Shown here: positions 52,064-61,728 of the stretch, one piece after another
How the letters are laid out: each line of letters begins with the position of its first letter
Position numbering within the stretch: the stretch's first letter is position 1
Assembly: GCF_010993705.1 (NCBI RefSeq)
Contig: NZ_WOFO01000004.1
Coordinates: 462,503 to 526,502 of the forward strand
Source: Cyclobacterium sp. SYSU L10401
GTDB lineage: Bacteria; Bacteroidota; Bacteroidia; Cytophagales; Cyclobacteriaceae
DNA length: 64,000 nucleotides
Direction: 5' to 3'
Translations under genes and position numbers: made by a program
The notes under the pieces: model-generated
Databases searched by the model: none
Told to the model about the DNA's origin: nothing
The model's input: the letters and a program-made list of their open reading frames with translations, nothing else

Positions 52064-53611
52064 ATGAACGATAACTTACAAAAAAACAGCCTGCTGGATC
52101 GCTTCCTAAATGCTATTGAAAAAGCAGGTAACAAGCTCCCGGACCCTGCCATTTTATTTTTATTCCTGTTGTTGTTTACCTGGTTGCTTTCCGCTTTGCT
52201 GGCACCGGTAGACTTTGGCGAACTTGATCCCAGAACGGGAGAAAAACTATTTGTTCAAAACCTGCTGACGGGTGAAAAAATGGCGGATTTTCTGTCCCGT
52301 ATGATCACCGTTTTCATCAGTTTCCCTCCCTTGGGTGTAGTATTGCTGGCCATGTTGGGTGTGGGGGTAGCAGAATATTCCGGATTTATTCCAGCCGGTT
52401 TGAAGTACCTGTTGGGTTTTACCCCAAAAAGCCTGCTAACGCCTATATTGGTTTTGGTAGCTATCGTCAGCCATACAGCGGCTGATGCCGGATATGTACT
52501 GGTAATTCCTCTGGGCGGAGTCATTTTTTATGCAGCCGGGAGGCATCCCCTGGCAGGGATTGCAGCCACTTTTGCGGGGGTATCGGGTGGTTTCAGTGCC
52601 AATTTTATTCCATCCGCTATAGACCCGCTACTGCAAGGCTTTACCCAATCCGCAGCCAGGATCATTGATCCGAATATCAGCCTCAACCCTTTAAATAACA
52701 TTTTTTTTACGGGACTTTCCAGTGTGGTCGTCATCGGAGTGGGCTGGTACCTGACAGATCGTATCATTGAACCACGATTAAACAGGAATAATCCGGTAGA
52801 CCAGGACCTTTCAGATGTTCCTACCATGGAACCCTTGCAAACGAAAGAAAGAAAAGCTTTTAAAATGGCCAGCCTAGTGATGCTCCTGGGCCTGGCAGGG
52901 CTGTTTTTCTGGGCTTATCCGGATGGCTCTAGCTTGCGGGATGTATCGGGAGAAATAACCTCTATTTCGGCACCACTGATGCAATCCATTGTACCACTGA
53001 TCTTCCTGGTTTTTTGGGTTCCCGGAATAATTTTTGGTTTCATGTCCGGCAATTACAAAAATTCAAAAGATGTGGTCGCCTCCATGAGCAAAGCCATGGG
53101 AGGCATGGCAAATTACATCGTGATGGCTTTTTTCTGTGCTCTCTTTATAGATGCCTTTACCCAATCCAATATCGGTTCAATGACTGCCCTGAAAGGAGCT
53201 TCTTTTCTTCAAAGTTTACAGCTTCCTCCTCAGGTGACAGTAGTAGGCATTGTTTTTTTAAGTGCCTTTGTAAACCTTCTGGTAGGTTCCGCTTCTGCAA
53301 AATGGGCTTTGATCAGTCCGATTTTTGTCCCCATGTTGATGCAGTTGGGGATATCTCCAGACCTTACACAAGCGGCCTACCGGGTAGGGGATTCGGTTTC
53401 CAATATCATTACCCCCTTACTGCCCTATTTTCCCCTGGTAGTCATTTTCTGTCAACGATATGTTAAGAAAACCGGTATAGGCACGCTGGTATCCCTGATG
53501 CTGCCCTATTCTTTGTACTTACTGCTCATTTGGACGGTATTCCTGTTAATTTACTGGGCTTTAGGCATACCTTTAGGCCTGCAATCTACCTATACCTATC
53601 CTGCCATTTAG
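52064..53611 (+). CDS. AbgT family transporter
   Basis: The 515-residue membrane protein has about 11 helices and the family features NKLPDPAILFLFLLLFTWLL near the N-terminus, FISFPPLGVVLLAMLGVGVAE, SHTAADAGYVLVIPLGGVIF, FSANFIPSAIDPLLQGFTQS, and the C-terminal VNLLVGSASAKWALISPIFV then VGDSVSNIITPLLPYFPLVV. AbgT proteins take up p-aminobenzoyl-glutamate or export antifolate drugs. With no abgAB genes near, the direction and substrate are open. The serine hydrolase starts 13 bases later and is probably co-transcribed. Confidence 0.93.
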   Translation: MNDNLQKNSLLDRFLNAIEKAGNKLPDPAILFLFLLLFTWLLSALLAPVDFGELDPRTGEKLFVQNLLTGEKMADFLSRMITVFISFPPLGVVLLAMLGVGVAEYSGFIPAGLKYLLGFTPKSLLTPILVLVAIVSHTAADAGYVLVIPLGGVIFYAAGRHPLAGIAATFAGVSGGFSANFIPSAIDPLLQGFTQSAARIIDPNISLNPLNNIFFTGLSSVVVIGVGWYLTDRIIEPRLNRNNPVDQDLSDVPTMEPLQTKERKAFKMASLVMLLGLAGLFFWAYPDGSSLRDVSGEITSISAPLMQSIVPLIFLVFWVPGIIFGFMSGNYKNSKDVVASMSKAMGGMANYIVMAFFCALFIDAFTQSNIGSMTALKGASFLQSLQLPPQVTVVGIVFLSAFVNLLVGSASAKWALISPIFVPMLMQLGISPDLTQAAYRVGDSVSNIITPLLPYFPLVVIFCQRYVKKTGIGTLVSLMLPYSLYLLLIWTVFLLIYWALGIPLGLQSTYTYPAI

Positions 53612-53624
53612 CCCCTACTTCATA

Positions 53625-54473
53625 ATGATCAATTCCTCAGGTATAAAATCCTTATTTTTCTTGTTGCTGAGTTTCCCGGGTTTTGCCCTGTTTTGCCAGG
53701 CCCAGGAGGAATGGCCCGATTTTATGGAGCAATTTCCGGATTACCTGCAGATTTCCCTGCAGGTTCAAAATGAAACTGGAGATATCCTCTTCCAGCAAAA
53801 TTCCGATAAAAGCATTCCATCTGCCAGCATCATCAAAATCCCCATTTTGATTGCCCTCATGGAGAAAGTGGAAAATGAAGCGGTCAACCTGGATTCCCTT
53901 TATACCCTGCAGGCATCTGATAAGGTGGGAGGAGCAGGAGAAATGCAGCACCTTCCGGAAGGTTCCAGGCTTACTTTTCGTTACCTGGCGGAAGAAATGA
54001 TCCGTATCAGCGACAACACTGCAACCAATATCCTAATTCGAACAATTGGAATGGACTACATTCAACAATGGCTTAGCAAGCATGGTTATAAAGCCACCCA
54101 ACTGAATCGCTTCATGATGGATTTTAAAGCCATTGAGGCGGGAAGACAAAATTATACCAGCCCAAAGGAAATCAACGAAATACTTTTGAATCTTTGGAAT
54201 GGCGCATGGCTGAAGGAAGCATCAAAGGAGGAAATCATGCATTGGCTCAAAGGATGTGCAGACAATAGTACGATCCCTAGCCGCTTGCCAACCGATACAA
54301 TTGTAGCCCATAAAACAGGAACCCTGGATTATGTGCGCGGTGACGCAGGTTTGATACTGGGAGATAAACCATTAATATTGTCTGTTTTTGTGGAAAATTT
54401 CCAATCAATGGAAGAGGCAGAGGCCGCCATTGGCAAGATTGCATTAAAAGCCTATACGGATTTTGGCAGATAA
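53625..54473 (+). CDS. class A beta-lactamase-like serine hydrolase
   Basis: The 282-residue protein has a signal peptide (residues 1-26, ending FCQAQ) and the three penicillin-recognising motifs: S68-I-I-K71 (PSASIIKIPILIAL), S129-D130-N131 (RISDNTATNILI) and K230-T-G (AHKTGTLDYVRGD). LNRFMMDFKAIEAGRQNYTS covers the omega-loop region, though a glutamate exactly at the E166 place is not certain. It may be a beta-lactamase or a D-Ala-D-Ala-type hydrolase; activity against drugs is not established. It acts in the periplasm. It directly follows the AbgT transporter. Confidence 0.87.
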   Translation: MINSSGIKSLFFLLLSFPGFALFCQAQEEWPDFMEQFPDYLQISLQVQNETGDILFQQNSDKSIPSASIIKIPILIALMEKVENEAVNLDSLYTLQASDKVGGAGEMQHLPEGSRLTFRYLAEEMIRISDNTATNILIRTIGMDYIQQWLSKHGYKATQLNRFMMDFKAIEAGRQNYTSPKEINEILLNLWNGAWLKEASKEEIMHWLKGCADNSTIPSRLPTDTIVAHKTGTLDYVRGDAGLILGDKPLILSVFVENFQSMEEAEAAIGKIALKAYTDFGR

Positions 54474-54562
54474 AAGCCTGTCTTTGGGTTTATCTCGGTT
54501 TTGAATAAGGCATGATTTTTGGTTTTGAACTTAATAACAATCAAATTCAAAATGTATTTACC

Positions 54563-54886
54563 ATGAAAAATTCTGAATTAGTCAAAATCCTCAACGAATG
54601 TGCCATGGCTTGTAATCACTGTGCTGACGCATGTTTGGACGAAGATAATGTTTCACACATGGTGGACTGTATACGGACCGACAGGGCCTGTGCGGAAACC
54701 TGCAGTACTACAGCAAAGCTGATGTCCATGTCTTTCGGTCCTCTGGATGAATTGCTGAAATTTTGTACCAGGTTATGTGGGGCATGTGCCGATGAATGCG
54801 AAAAACATGAGCATGCACACTGCCAGCATTGCGCCAAGGCTTGTCGGAATTGTCAGGAGGCTTGTTTATCAGTACTTAGCAATTAA
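54563..54886 (+). CDS. four-helix-bundle copper-storage-like protein (Csp family)
   Basis: The start at 54563 (MKNSELVKILNECAMACNHC) is preferred over a frame that extends 17 codons upstream without similarity. The 107-residue protein has 16 cysteines, mostly as C-x-x-C or C-x-x-x-C along helices (ECAMACNHCADAC, RLCGACADEC, HCQHCAKACRNCQEAC), the pattern that lines the core of Csp proteins and holds many Cu(I) ions. No signal peptide, so it resembles the cytosolic Csp3 rather than exported Csp1. No copper ATPase or chaperone is adjacent. The role is copper storage or detoxification by family analogy. Confidence 0.9.
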   Translation: MKNSELVKILNECAMACNHCADACLDEDNVSHMVDCIRTDRACAETCSTTAKLMSMSFGPLDELLKFCTRLCGACADECEKHEHAHCQHCAKACRNCQEACLSVLSN

Positions 54887-55094
54887 TTGCAATTTTAACT
54901 GCTGGATCAATCCAACTCCGGTACCTCACTTTTCATTCAATGAACCTGAAATCAGGGGCCATTACAGCTCCCTGTTCGTGGAATAAACCTATTCTGCTCA
55001 GGTACAACTATTTTTTGGCTTTTTGAGTCTTTACCGATATTCGGAAAAACCAATACCTAACCCTGGTTAGACTTCCTGATACCCAAAGACTTTT

Positions 55095-55481
55095 TCACCT
55101 TTTGGTTTTAAAAAAATTAACCCAAACCGAAGCGATCAAAGCCAGCAGAGCAAGCGCAACAGTAAAGAAATCCACCCAGGCGGCAGGAGGAAGCATTCCA
55201 AAAAACCTACTGAACAGGTAACTGATATAGGAATTGGGTAGATTTTTCTCCCCCAGTTGCCTCAAAACCTGCCAGTGCCAATCGGTTAGGAAACAATAAC
55301 CCCATCCATACCAGATCCCCAACAGGAACCAGGACAAAAAAGTAAGCCCAATCGTCAGTAAATGAATTTTACACCACTTTCTCACCATCCAACCGAACAA
55401 ATTAAAGCCGATAAGTGTGGTATGCAACACCAGAAACAGGTAATCAGCGGTAATTAACCAGGTCGAAGCAAGGGTTAACAT
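55095..55481 (-). CDS. DUF2784 membrane protein
   Basis: The 128-residue protein has three to four hydrophobic helices and the family core LFLVLHTTLIGFNLFGWMV, GIWYGWGYCFLTDWHWQVLR and LPNSYISYL. Function unknown. It is divergent from the TonB receptor gene at 55658. Confidence 0.85.
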   Translation of the reverse strand: MLTLASTWLITADYLFLVLHTTLIGFNLFGWMVRKWCKIHLLTIGLTFLSWFLLGIWYGWGYCFLTDWHWQVLRQLGEKNLPNSYISYLFSRFFGMLPPAAWVDFFTVALALLALIASVWVNFFKTKR

Positions 55482-55603
55482 ATTTTATTACGATTTATTC
55501 AAACCAAATGAACTGTCAGAAATGGGCAGTACATCTCCCTGATACTATCATCCAGGAAATATACGGATTCATCGCCGATCTAAACGGGTCTGTCCAACTT
55601 GAT

Positions 55604-55634
55604 TTTCACCCAGCCTGCTCCTGCCGTTACTTTG
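55604..55634 (+). promoter_or_regulatory. candidate promoter of the receptor-kinase-regulator operon
   Basis: TTTC (55604-55607), 19-bp spacer, then TTACTTTG (55627-55634), one base off the consensus in each box. It supports the coding start at 55658 over the upstream ATG at 55508. Confidence 0.45.
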
Positions 55635-55657
55635 CCTGCATGATAACCACAAATGAC

Positions 55658-58039
55658 ATGAGACACAAACTGATTACATTAATGATGCTGTTGAGCCTGA
55701 GCCATTGGGCCACTGCACAGGAAAAAAAAGCGTATACCCAAACAGTACGGGGAACCGTACTGGATATGGTAAGTCAATCACCTTTACCCGGTGCTTCGGT
55801 TAGGATCCTGGATACTGACCCTCTGATAGGAACCGCTACGGATCTGGAGGGCGGCTTTATGCTGGAGCAGGTACCCGCTGGAAGGGCGACAATTCGGGTC
55901 AGTTTTCTGGGATATGAATCTACTACTCTTCGGGAAATCCCCATTACCAGCGGGAAGGAAGTAGTATTGACCATACAATTACAGGAAAACCTGGAACAAA
56001 TGGAGGAAGTGGTGGTTCAGGCCAGGGGAGACTCCCGGGAAGCACAAAATGAAATGGCCACTGTTTCTGCCAGGGGATTTGACATGGAGGCTACCAATCG
56101 ATTTGCCGGCAGCAGAAATGACCCTGCCCGTATGGCACAAAATTTTGCCGGTGTGAGTGGAGCCAATGATTCCCGAAACGATATCATCATCCGGGGCAAT
56201 TCACCCACAGGTGTATTGTGGCGATTGGAGGGAGTAGATATCCCCAATCCCAACCATTTCGGAGCCATGGGCACGACGGGGGGACCGGTAAGTATCCTGA
56301 ACAGCAACCTCCTGGATAAAAGTGATTTTATCACGGGTGCATTTCCTGCTGCGTATGGAAATGCAACGGCAGGAGTATTTGACCTTAATTTAAGGAAAGG
56401 AAATGCCTACAGGAGGGAGTATTTGGTACAAATGGGATTCAATGGAATTGAACTGGGTGCAGAAGGACCTCTGGTAGAAGGAAAGCGGGCATCTTACCTG
56501 TTAAACTATCGTTATTCAACTATCGCCATGATGCAGGAAGTGGGATTTTCTGCCGGTACAGGGGATGCGGTACCCTATTATCAGGATTTTTCCATGAAAG
56601 TGGATCTTCCAACCGATAAAATGGGGAGATTCTCCCTTTTTGCCCTGGGCGGTAAAAGTAACATTGACCTGCTTGGATCGGAATCAGATAGCAGTACTAC
56701 AGATTTGTACTCTGAAATGTCCCAAAACATCTACAACCGCGCCAAAATGGGTGTCATTGGCATCAACCACACACAATATTATGATCCCGAAACTTTTGGC
56801 GTAATCACCCTGTCTGCAGACCATAGTTTTTCAGGAAACCGGGTAGATTCATTGAGCCTTGAAAACAGAACACCTGTTCCGCTTTACCGCAACCATTACG
56901 GATTGAGCAAAATACGGGCACAATACGAAGTACACCGGAAGGTAGATAATAAAAACAATTTTCGAATGGGCATGAATTACGACTACCTGAAGTTCAATCT
57001 GCGGGACAGCTTGTACCAGGTAGAAGAAGATCGTTTTCAGGATTTGAGAAATGAAACCGGTTCTTCCGGACTGCTCCAAGCTCACCTGCAATGGCAGCAC
57101 CGCTTTGACCAAAGGGTCAGAGCCAATATAGGTGTTCACTACCAAAACTTCATCCTGAACAATATCCAACAGGTAGAGCCCAGGGTTGGGCTGTCCTTTG
57201 AACAAAACCAAAGAAGTACTTTTAGCCTGGGTTATGGATTACACAGCCAATTGCAGCCCTTGCCGGTTTATTTTCTAGAATCTGAGGATTTAAATCAAGA
57301 CCTTATCAGGACCAATAAAAATTTGGATTTCACCAAATCCCATCACTTTGTGGCCGGATATCGGTATCAGATAAGCCCCGATATTCATCTCAAATCAGAA
57401 ATTTATTACCAGCATTTGTATGGAATTGCGGTGGAAGAGAGTTCAAGTAGTTTTTCCATGTTGAATGCAGGAGCGGATTTTGGGATTCCGGATGTAGACA
57501 GCCTGACCAATCGCGGTAGGGGAAGAAATTACGGACTGGAGCTTACCCTTGAAAAACAATTTAGTGAGGGTTCGTATTTTTTACTTACCACGTCCCTGTT
57601 TGATTCCAGGTATAGGGGAAGCGACGAACAGTGGAGAAATACCGCTTTCAACAGCCAATATGTTTTGAATGGGTTACTGGGCAAGGAATGGCAAATAGGA
57701 AACCCGAATCGCATTTTGTCCCTGGACTTCAAAATTACCTTTGCGGGAGGACAATACATTACTCCCATAGATTTGGAACGAAGCATCATGGAGAATCAAG
57801 CCGTCTATCAGGAGAACCGGGCTTTTTCAGTAAAAAATCCGGATTATTTCCGCTCTGACCTTAAAATAAATTACCGGGTAAATAAGAAAAACCTCACACA
57901 TGAATGGTCGCTGGACATTCAAAACCTGACCAATCACCAAAATTTATTCCGGCAAACCTTTAACCCCATTACCGAATCTGTTGTGAATAGTTATCAATTG
58001 GGTATTTTCCCAATTCCACAATACAGGCTTACCTTTTAA
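55658..58039 (+). CDS. TonB-dependent receptor with carboxypeptidase-regulatory-like domain
   Basis: The ATG at 55658 gives a signal peptide (MRHKLITLMMLLSLSHWATAQ); the frame is open from 55508 but without signal character. The 793-residue protein has a CarboxypepD_reg-like domain (about 28-110, GTVLDMVSQSPLPGASVRIL), then a plug (SRNDIIIRGNSPTGVLWRLE, GVDIPNPNHFGAMGTTGGPV and FPAAYGNATAGVFDLNLRKG), and an outer-membrane barrel ending QLGIFPIPQYRLTF. The histidine kinase gene starts 42 bases after its stop. The operon layout suggests that the receptor and the two-component pair belong to one response; cargo unknown. No SusD partner. Confidence 0.9.
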   Translation: MRHKLITLMMLLSLSHWATAQEKKAYTQTVRGTVLDMVSQSPLPGASVRILDTDPLIGTATDLEGGFMLEQVPAGRATIRVSFLGYESTTLREIPITSGKEVVLTIQLQENLEQMEEVVVQARGDSREAQNEMATVSARGFDMEATNRFAGSRNDPARMAQNFAGVSGANDSRNDIIIRGNSPTGVLWRLEGVDIPNPNHFGAMGTTGGPVSILNSNLLDKSDFITGAFPAAYGNATAGVFDLNLRKGNAYRREYLVQMGFNGIELGAEGPLVEGKRASYLLNYRYSTIAMMQEVGFSAGTGDAVPYYQDFSMKVDLPTDKMGRFSLFALGGKSNIDLLGSESDSSTTDLYSEMSQNIYNRAKMGVIGINHTQYYDPETFGVITLSADHSFSGNRVDSLSLENRTPVPLYRNHYGLSKIRAQYEVHRKVDNKNNFRMGMNYDYLKFNLRDSLYQVEEDRFQDLRNETGSSGLLQAHLQWQHRFDQRVRANIGVHYQNFILNNIQQVEPRVGLSFEQNQRSTFSLGYGLHSQLQPLPVYFLESEDLNQDLIRTNKNLDFTKSHHFVAGYRYQISPDIHLKSEIYYQHLYGIAVEESSSSFSMLNAGADFGIPDVDSLTNRGRGRNYGLELTLEKQFSEGSYFLLTTSLFDSRYRGSDEQWRNTAFNSQYVLNGLLGKEWQIGNPNRILSLDFKITFAGGQYITPIDLERSIMENQAVYQENRAFSVKNPDYFRSDLKINYRVNKKNLTHEWSLDIQNLTNHQNLFRQTFNPITESVVNSYQLGIFPIPQYRLTF

Positions 58040-58080
58040 CCAATAGCTTTGGTTATATTGCCACCAAAGCTGCATGTAAA

Positions 58081-59076
58081 ATGAAATTAAAAGCTCCCTA
58101 TGACCGGTACCTGTTGATGCTGGGTCTTGCCTTCCTGCTGGCCATCATGCAACCTATGGAGGAGTTCTGGCCCCTGGTACTGGTCAATATGCTATTCACC
58201 TTCGTTTTCTGGGAAGGAAATTACCAATTGGTGGGATGGGTCAGGGAGCGATATCCGCTTATGCAACAAACCAGAAGACGAATATTTACTCAAATCGGGC
58301 TTTCCATAGGCTACACCATTCTTGGTGGAACAACAGTAACCTCCCTATTACATTTGGTAGGCTGGGCACCTTACGAGTGGGATTATCATTTGCACATCCT
58401 GCTTATGGGCTTGTTTATCACAGCTGTAATTGCCATCGTATATGAAACCATTTTCTATTTTGATCTCTGGAAATCCTCCCTGCTGGAAAGTGAACGACTA
58501 AAAAAAACAGCTGCACGTTTGCAATTTGAAAGCCTGAAAAACCAGGTCAACCCCCACTTCCTGTTTAACAGCTTGAACAGCCTTGCTGCCCTGATTCCTG
58601 TGGATCCGGTAAAGGCGGAAAAATTCGTGCAGGAATTTGCCCGCATTTACAGGTACGTGCTGGAAGTGAAAGACCGGAATTTTGTTTCGCTCAGGGAGGA
58701 AATGGACTTTGTATCTTCATTTGTTTACCTGCTTAAAATCCGATTTGGCGAGCACCTGAAGTTTGAGCAACAACTGGAAAAACACCTGGACCGTTACCAT
58801 ATTCCACCTTTAATTTTGCAAAACCTGGTAGAAAATGCCATCAAGCACAACGTTATTTTGAAAGACCGTCCCCTTGTCATCCTTCTTGAGATACAAAATG
58901 ACACGTTATTGGTGCGCAATAACCTCCAAAAAAGGAGTTACCCTGCTGCATCAACCCAAACAGGTCTGCGGAATATGGCGCAGCGGCTGCAATTGGTAGT
59001 AAACAAAGAAGCTAAATTTTATAAAAAAGAGGGGTATTTCTATGCTGAAATTCCTCTGATTCCTGAATCTGATTGA
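58081..59076 (+). CDS. LytS/YehU-type sensor histidine kinase
   Basis: The 331-residue protein has four N-terminal membrane helices (about 10-135), a short coiled coil (LLESERLKKTAARLQFESLK), the His_kinase box NQVNPHFLFNSLNSL with His159, and an ATPase domain with LQNLVENAIKHNV and TGLRNMAQRL. No periplasmic sensor domain of note. It phosphorylates the LytTR regulator whose gene starts 6 bases after its stop. It belongs to the same operon as the upstream receptor. Confidence 0.93.
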   Translation: MKLKAPYDRYLLMLGLAFLLAIMQPMEEFWPLVLVNMLFTFVFWEGNYQLVGWVRERYPLMQQTRRRIFTQIGLSIGYTILGGTTVTSLLHLVGWAPYEWDYHLHILLMGLFITAVIAIVYETIFYFDLWKSSLLESERLKKTAARLQFESLKNQVNPHFLFNSLNSLAALIPVDPVKAEKFVQEFARIYRYVLEVKDRNFVSLREEMDFVSSFVYLLKIRFGEHLKFEQQLEKHLDRYHIPPLILQNLVENAIKHNVILKDRPLVILLEIQNDTLLVRNNLQKRSYPAASTQTGLRNMAQRLQLVVNKEAKFYKKEGYFYAEIPLIPESD

Positions 59077-59082
59077 TCAACC

Positions 59083-59841
59083 ATGTACAACACCCTACTA
59101 GTAGAAGATGAAAAGTTGGCTGCGGACCGGCTGGAACGAATGCTTCAACAGATCACTCCGGATATCCGGGTACAGGCTATAGTTGATTCGGTAAGCGCAG
59201 CGGTAGATTTTCTAAAAAATCACCAACCTGAACTTATCTTTCTGGACATTCACCTGGCAGATGGCTCGGGCTTTGAGATTTTTGAGCAGGTGCGGGTAAG
59301 CTGCCCGGTCATCTTTACGACCGCTTACGACGAATATGCGCTAAGGGCTTTTCAGGTCAATGGCATTGCCTACCTGCTAAAGCCCATCGGGCAGGAGGCA
59401 TTGGAAGCGAGCCTGCAAAAGTTAAAATCCATACAGGCCTCTGGGATACAGGTAGCTTCCCTGGATGCGCTACTGGCCCAAATCCGAAAGGGAGAATCGC
59501 CCTACCGGAAGCGTTTTTTGGTTGCATATGGCAATACGATTAAATCCATCGGTATATCGGAGGTCGCCTATTTTTTTGCGGAAAACAAGGCCGTATACCT
59601 GGTCGACAAATCGGGCAGTAAATACGTACTGGACGAAACACTAGACCAATTGCAGGAAGGGATTGATCCGGAGCAATTTTTTCGGGTGAATAGAAGCTTT
59701 ATGGTACAGGTAGATGCGATCCATCAGATGCATGCCTATTCCCGCAGCCGAATAAAGCTGGACCTGCAACCGCCATGCGGTAAAGAATGCATCAGCAGTA
59801 CAGAGAAGACGGCCGCACTTAAAAATTGGTTGGGAACCTAG
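59083..59841 (+). CDS. LytTR family response regulator
   Basis: The 252-residue protein has an N-terminal receiver domain (VEDEKLAADRLERML, phosphoacceptor Asp55 in LIFLDIHLADGSGFE, TTAYDEYALRAFQVNGIAYL, LLKPI) and a C-terminal LytTR DNA-binding domain (about 145-250; FLVAYGNTIKSIGISEVAYF, FFRVNRSFMVQVDAIHQM). It binds DNA as a dimer at repeats and controls transcription. Gene order suggests it controls the receptor operon or its targets. Confidence 0.94.
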   Translation: MYNTLLVEDEKLAADRLERMLQQITPDIRVQAIVDSVSAAVDFLKNHQPELIFLDIHLADGSGFEIFEQVRVSCPVIFTTAYDEYALRAFQVNGIAYLLKPIGQEALEASLQKLKSIQASGIQVASLDALLAQIRKGESPYRKRFLVAYGNTIKSIGISEVAYFFAENKAVYLVDKSGSKYVLDETLDQLQEGIDPEQFFRVNRSFMVQVDAIHQMHAYSRSRIKLDLQPPCGKECISSTEKTAALKNWLGT

Positions 59842-59875
59842 GTGGGAAATTTATCCGGTGATACTTTCGAAGTGA

Positions 59876-61177
59876 TCAGCCTTTTGCGAATTCATTTTGG
59901 CTAACCAGCCCATTTACCATCTCCCTTTGAAAATCTCCCTTTAAAATCTGGTTTTCAAAACGATCCATTATGCCATTGATTGACAAATGATCTTCAGCGA
60001 ACCGGCGGGAATTTAAAGAAATTTCATTCCAATTTTGTTCAATTGCATTTTTAATCCCTTGATTAAGAGCTTCCTGGTCGTCCCGATCTATTATGATACC
60101 AATTTTAAAGTTATTGATGGTACGGTACAATTGGGAACCCGGCATGGTCGTCACTAAGGGAACGCCCCCAACAGCCCATATACTGGTAAGCTTGGAAGGA
60201 AGCATCAAATCTGAAGTGCTGAACTTTTGGATTACTAAATGAACATCAGCCATATTTAAAATTTTAACAAACTTAAACAAGGGCTGAAGGGGTAGAAATT
60301 TTACATTTTCGAGCTTCAATTCAATTTTCATTTTCATTAGTTTATCCAAAAAGGGACCTGAACCACAAATTAAAAAATGAAGATTCTTTATGTGCTTTAA
60401 AGAATGACCGGTATTGATAATTTGGTCTAACCCTTGCTTTTCACCTATTGATCCTGAATACAAAACTATTTTGTCTTCCGGAGAATAGCCAAATTCTTGT
60501 TTAATTTTGTCTTTCTCTGATAAGGGTCTGAAAAAATCAGTATTAACCCAATTTGGAAAGAGAAAGATTGGCTTTTTACATTTACTATTAATTTTTGCAA
60601 TCATCGAAGGCGAAATTGAACTCACATAGTCCGCTTTATTTAAAATAAACCTTTCAACGGCCAAAAGCATTTTTATGAAAAAATCAGATTTAACCATATT
60701 CAGATCCCGAGCTGCTTCAATTTGTAAGTCCTGAATATGATAGGAAAATTTAGCACCATGAATTTTTTGGACAAAAAAACCTAACAAGCCAAAATTAAAA
60801 GAAGGTGCAACTGCTATCACATGATCAAACCTTGATTGAAACATCAATGATATCAGCCTGAAAAATGACGAAATAAAAAAGGAAATATCGAGGATTATTC
60901 TTTTTTTCCCTGTTGGTAGAGAAGGAACATACATCGGGCACCTGTAAATGGTAATATTACCTCCTGATGGAAAGGATTCCTTTTCCGTTTGGTACCAAAA
61001 TCTTTGTTTTACATAAGGGGCCTGAACTTTCCAAAAAGGGTAATAAGGATAGGTCGTCACGACTGAACAGTCATACCCTTTGGCAGCTAACCACTGGATC
61101 ATTTCTCCATTGTATTTACCAATACCAGTCGGTTCCGGAGAAAAATTATATCCAATCAGTAAAACCCTCTTCTGCAT
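59876..61177 (-). CDS. WcaI-like family 4 glycosyltransferase
   Basis: The 433-residue protein begins MQKRVLLIGYNFSPEPTGIG then KYNGEMIQWLAAKGYDCSVV and VTTYPYYPFWKVQ, features of the WcaI group of GT4 (GT-B fold). The donor domain shows VLYSGSIGEKQGLDQII, FLICGSGPFLDKL and LPSKLTSIWAVGGVPLVTTM. It would add a sugar in surface polysaccharide synthesis on the inner side of the membrane. Codon use is visibly more A/T-rich than the genes to its left, and no other polysaccharide gene is in the window. Perhaps the border of a cell-surface locus that continues to the right. Confidence 0.9.
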   Translation of the reverse strand: MQKRVLLIGYNFSPEPTGIGKYNGEMIQWLAAKGYDCSVVTTYPYYPFWKVQAPYVKQRFWYQTEKESFPSGGNITIYRCPMYVPSLPTGKKRIILDISFFISSFFRLISLMFQSRFDHVIAVAPSFNFGLLGFFVQKIHGAKFSYHIQDLQIEAARDLNMVKSDFFIKMLLAVERFILNKADYVSSISPSMIAKINSKCKKPIFLFPNWVNTDFFRPLSEKDKIKQEFGYSPEDKIVLYSGSIGEKQGLDQIINTGHSLKHIKNLHFLICGSGPFLDKLMKMKIELKLENVKFLPLQPLFKFVKILNMADVHLVIQKFSTSDLMLPSKLTSIWAVGGVPLVTTMPGSQLYRTINNFKIGIIIDRDDQEALNQGIKNAIEQNWNEISLNSRRFAEDHLSINGIMDRFENQILKGDFQREMVNGLVSQNEFAKG

Positions 61178-61728
61178 GACAATTAATTTAAACCATCCTT
61201 AATAAAACAAACAATTTACATATATAAATTAAATAGTTTTTTATTAAAAAAATCCAATTAATCAACTCTGGGAGCAAGAATAAATTATTAATTCTTTTCT
61301 CAATTTTATCGATGTTTTAAAACCTAACATCATTTAGATAACAATAAGCAATATAAGAAAAATTAAGATGTATCGTAATTTTTTAACGTTTTTTTTGCTT
61401 TTTAAATACAGGAAAAAGTATTCCACTACCCAAGCTTTAAACTTGATTGATTAGGTAATTAAAATATACTTTTAATTACTTTTTATCAAATTTTTATTGT
61501 AAAAAAATAAATATACATACCTATTTAAATTTATTATATAATTAAAATAGATTAAAAAAACGATATTGTTTTATAATCAATCAAAAATAAAAAATTATAA
61601 TTACTATTAAATGTAAAATAAAATATAGCTATTTGTTTATTTTATAAAATAAAATATGAATATTTAATAAAAATATTTATATTTAGAATACGGAAATAAA
61701 ATTGAATTTACCTATATGTACTCATCAC
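61178..61728. other. extremely AT-rich intergenic region
   Basis: About 550 bases, nearly all A and T between 61480 and 61700. No gene is recognised. It is divergent, with promoters for the glycosyltransferase and dioxygenase expected inside. The TTG at 61702 in frame with the next gene is not chosen as start. Confidence 0.5.
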
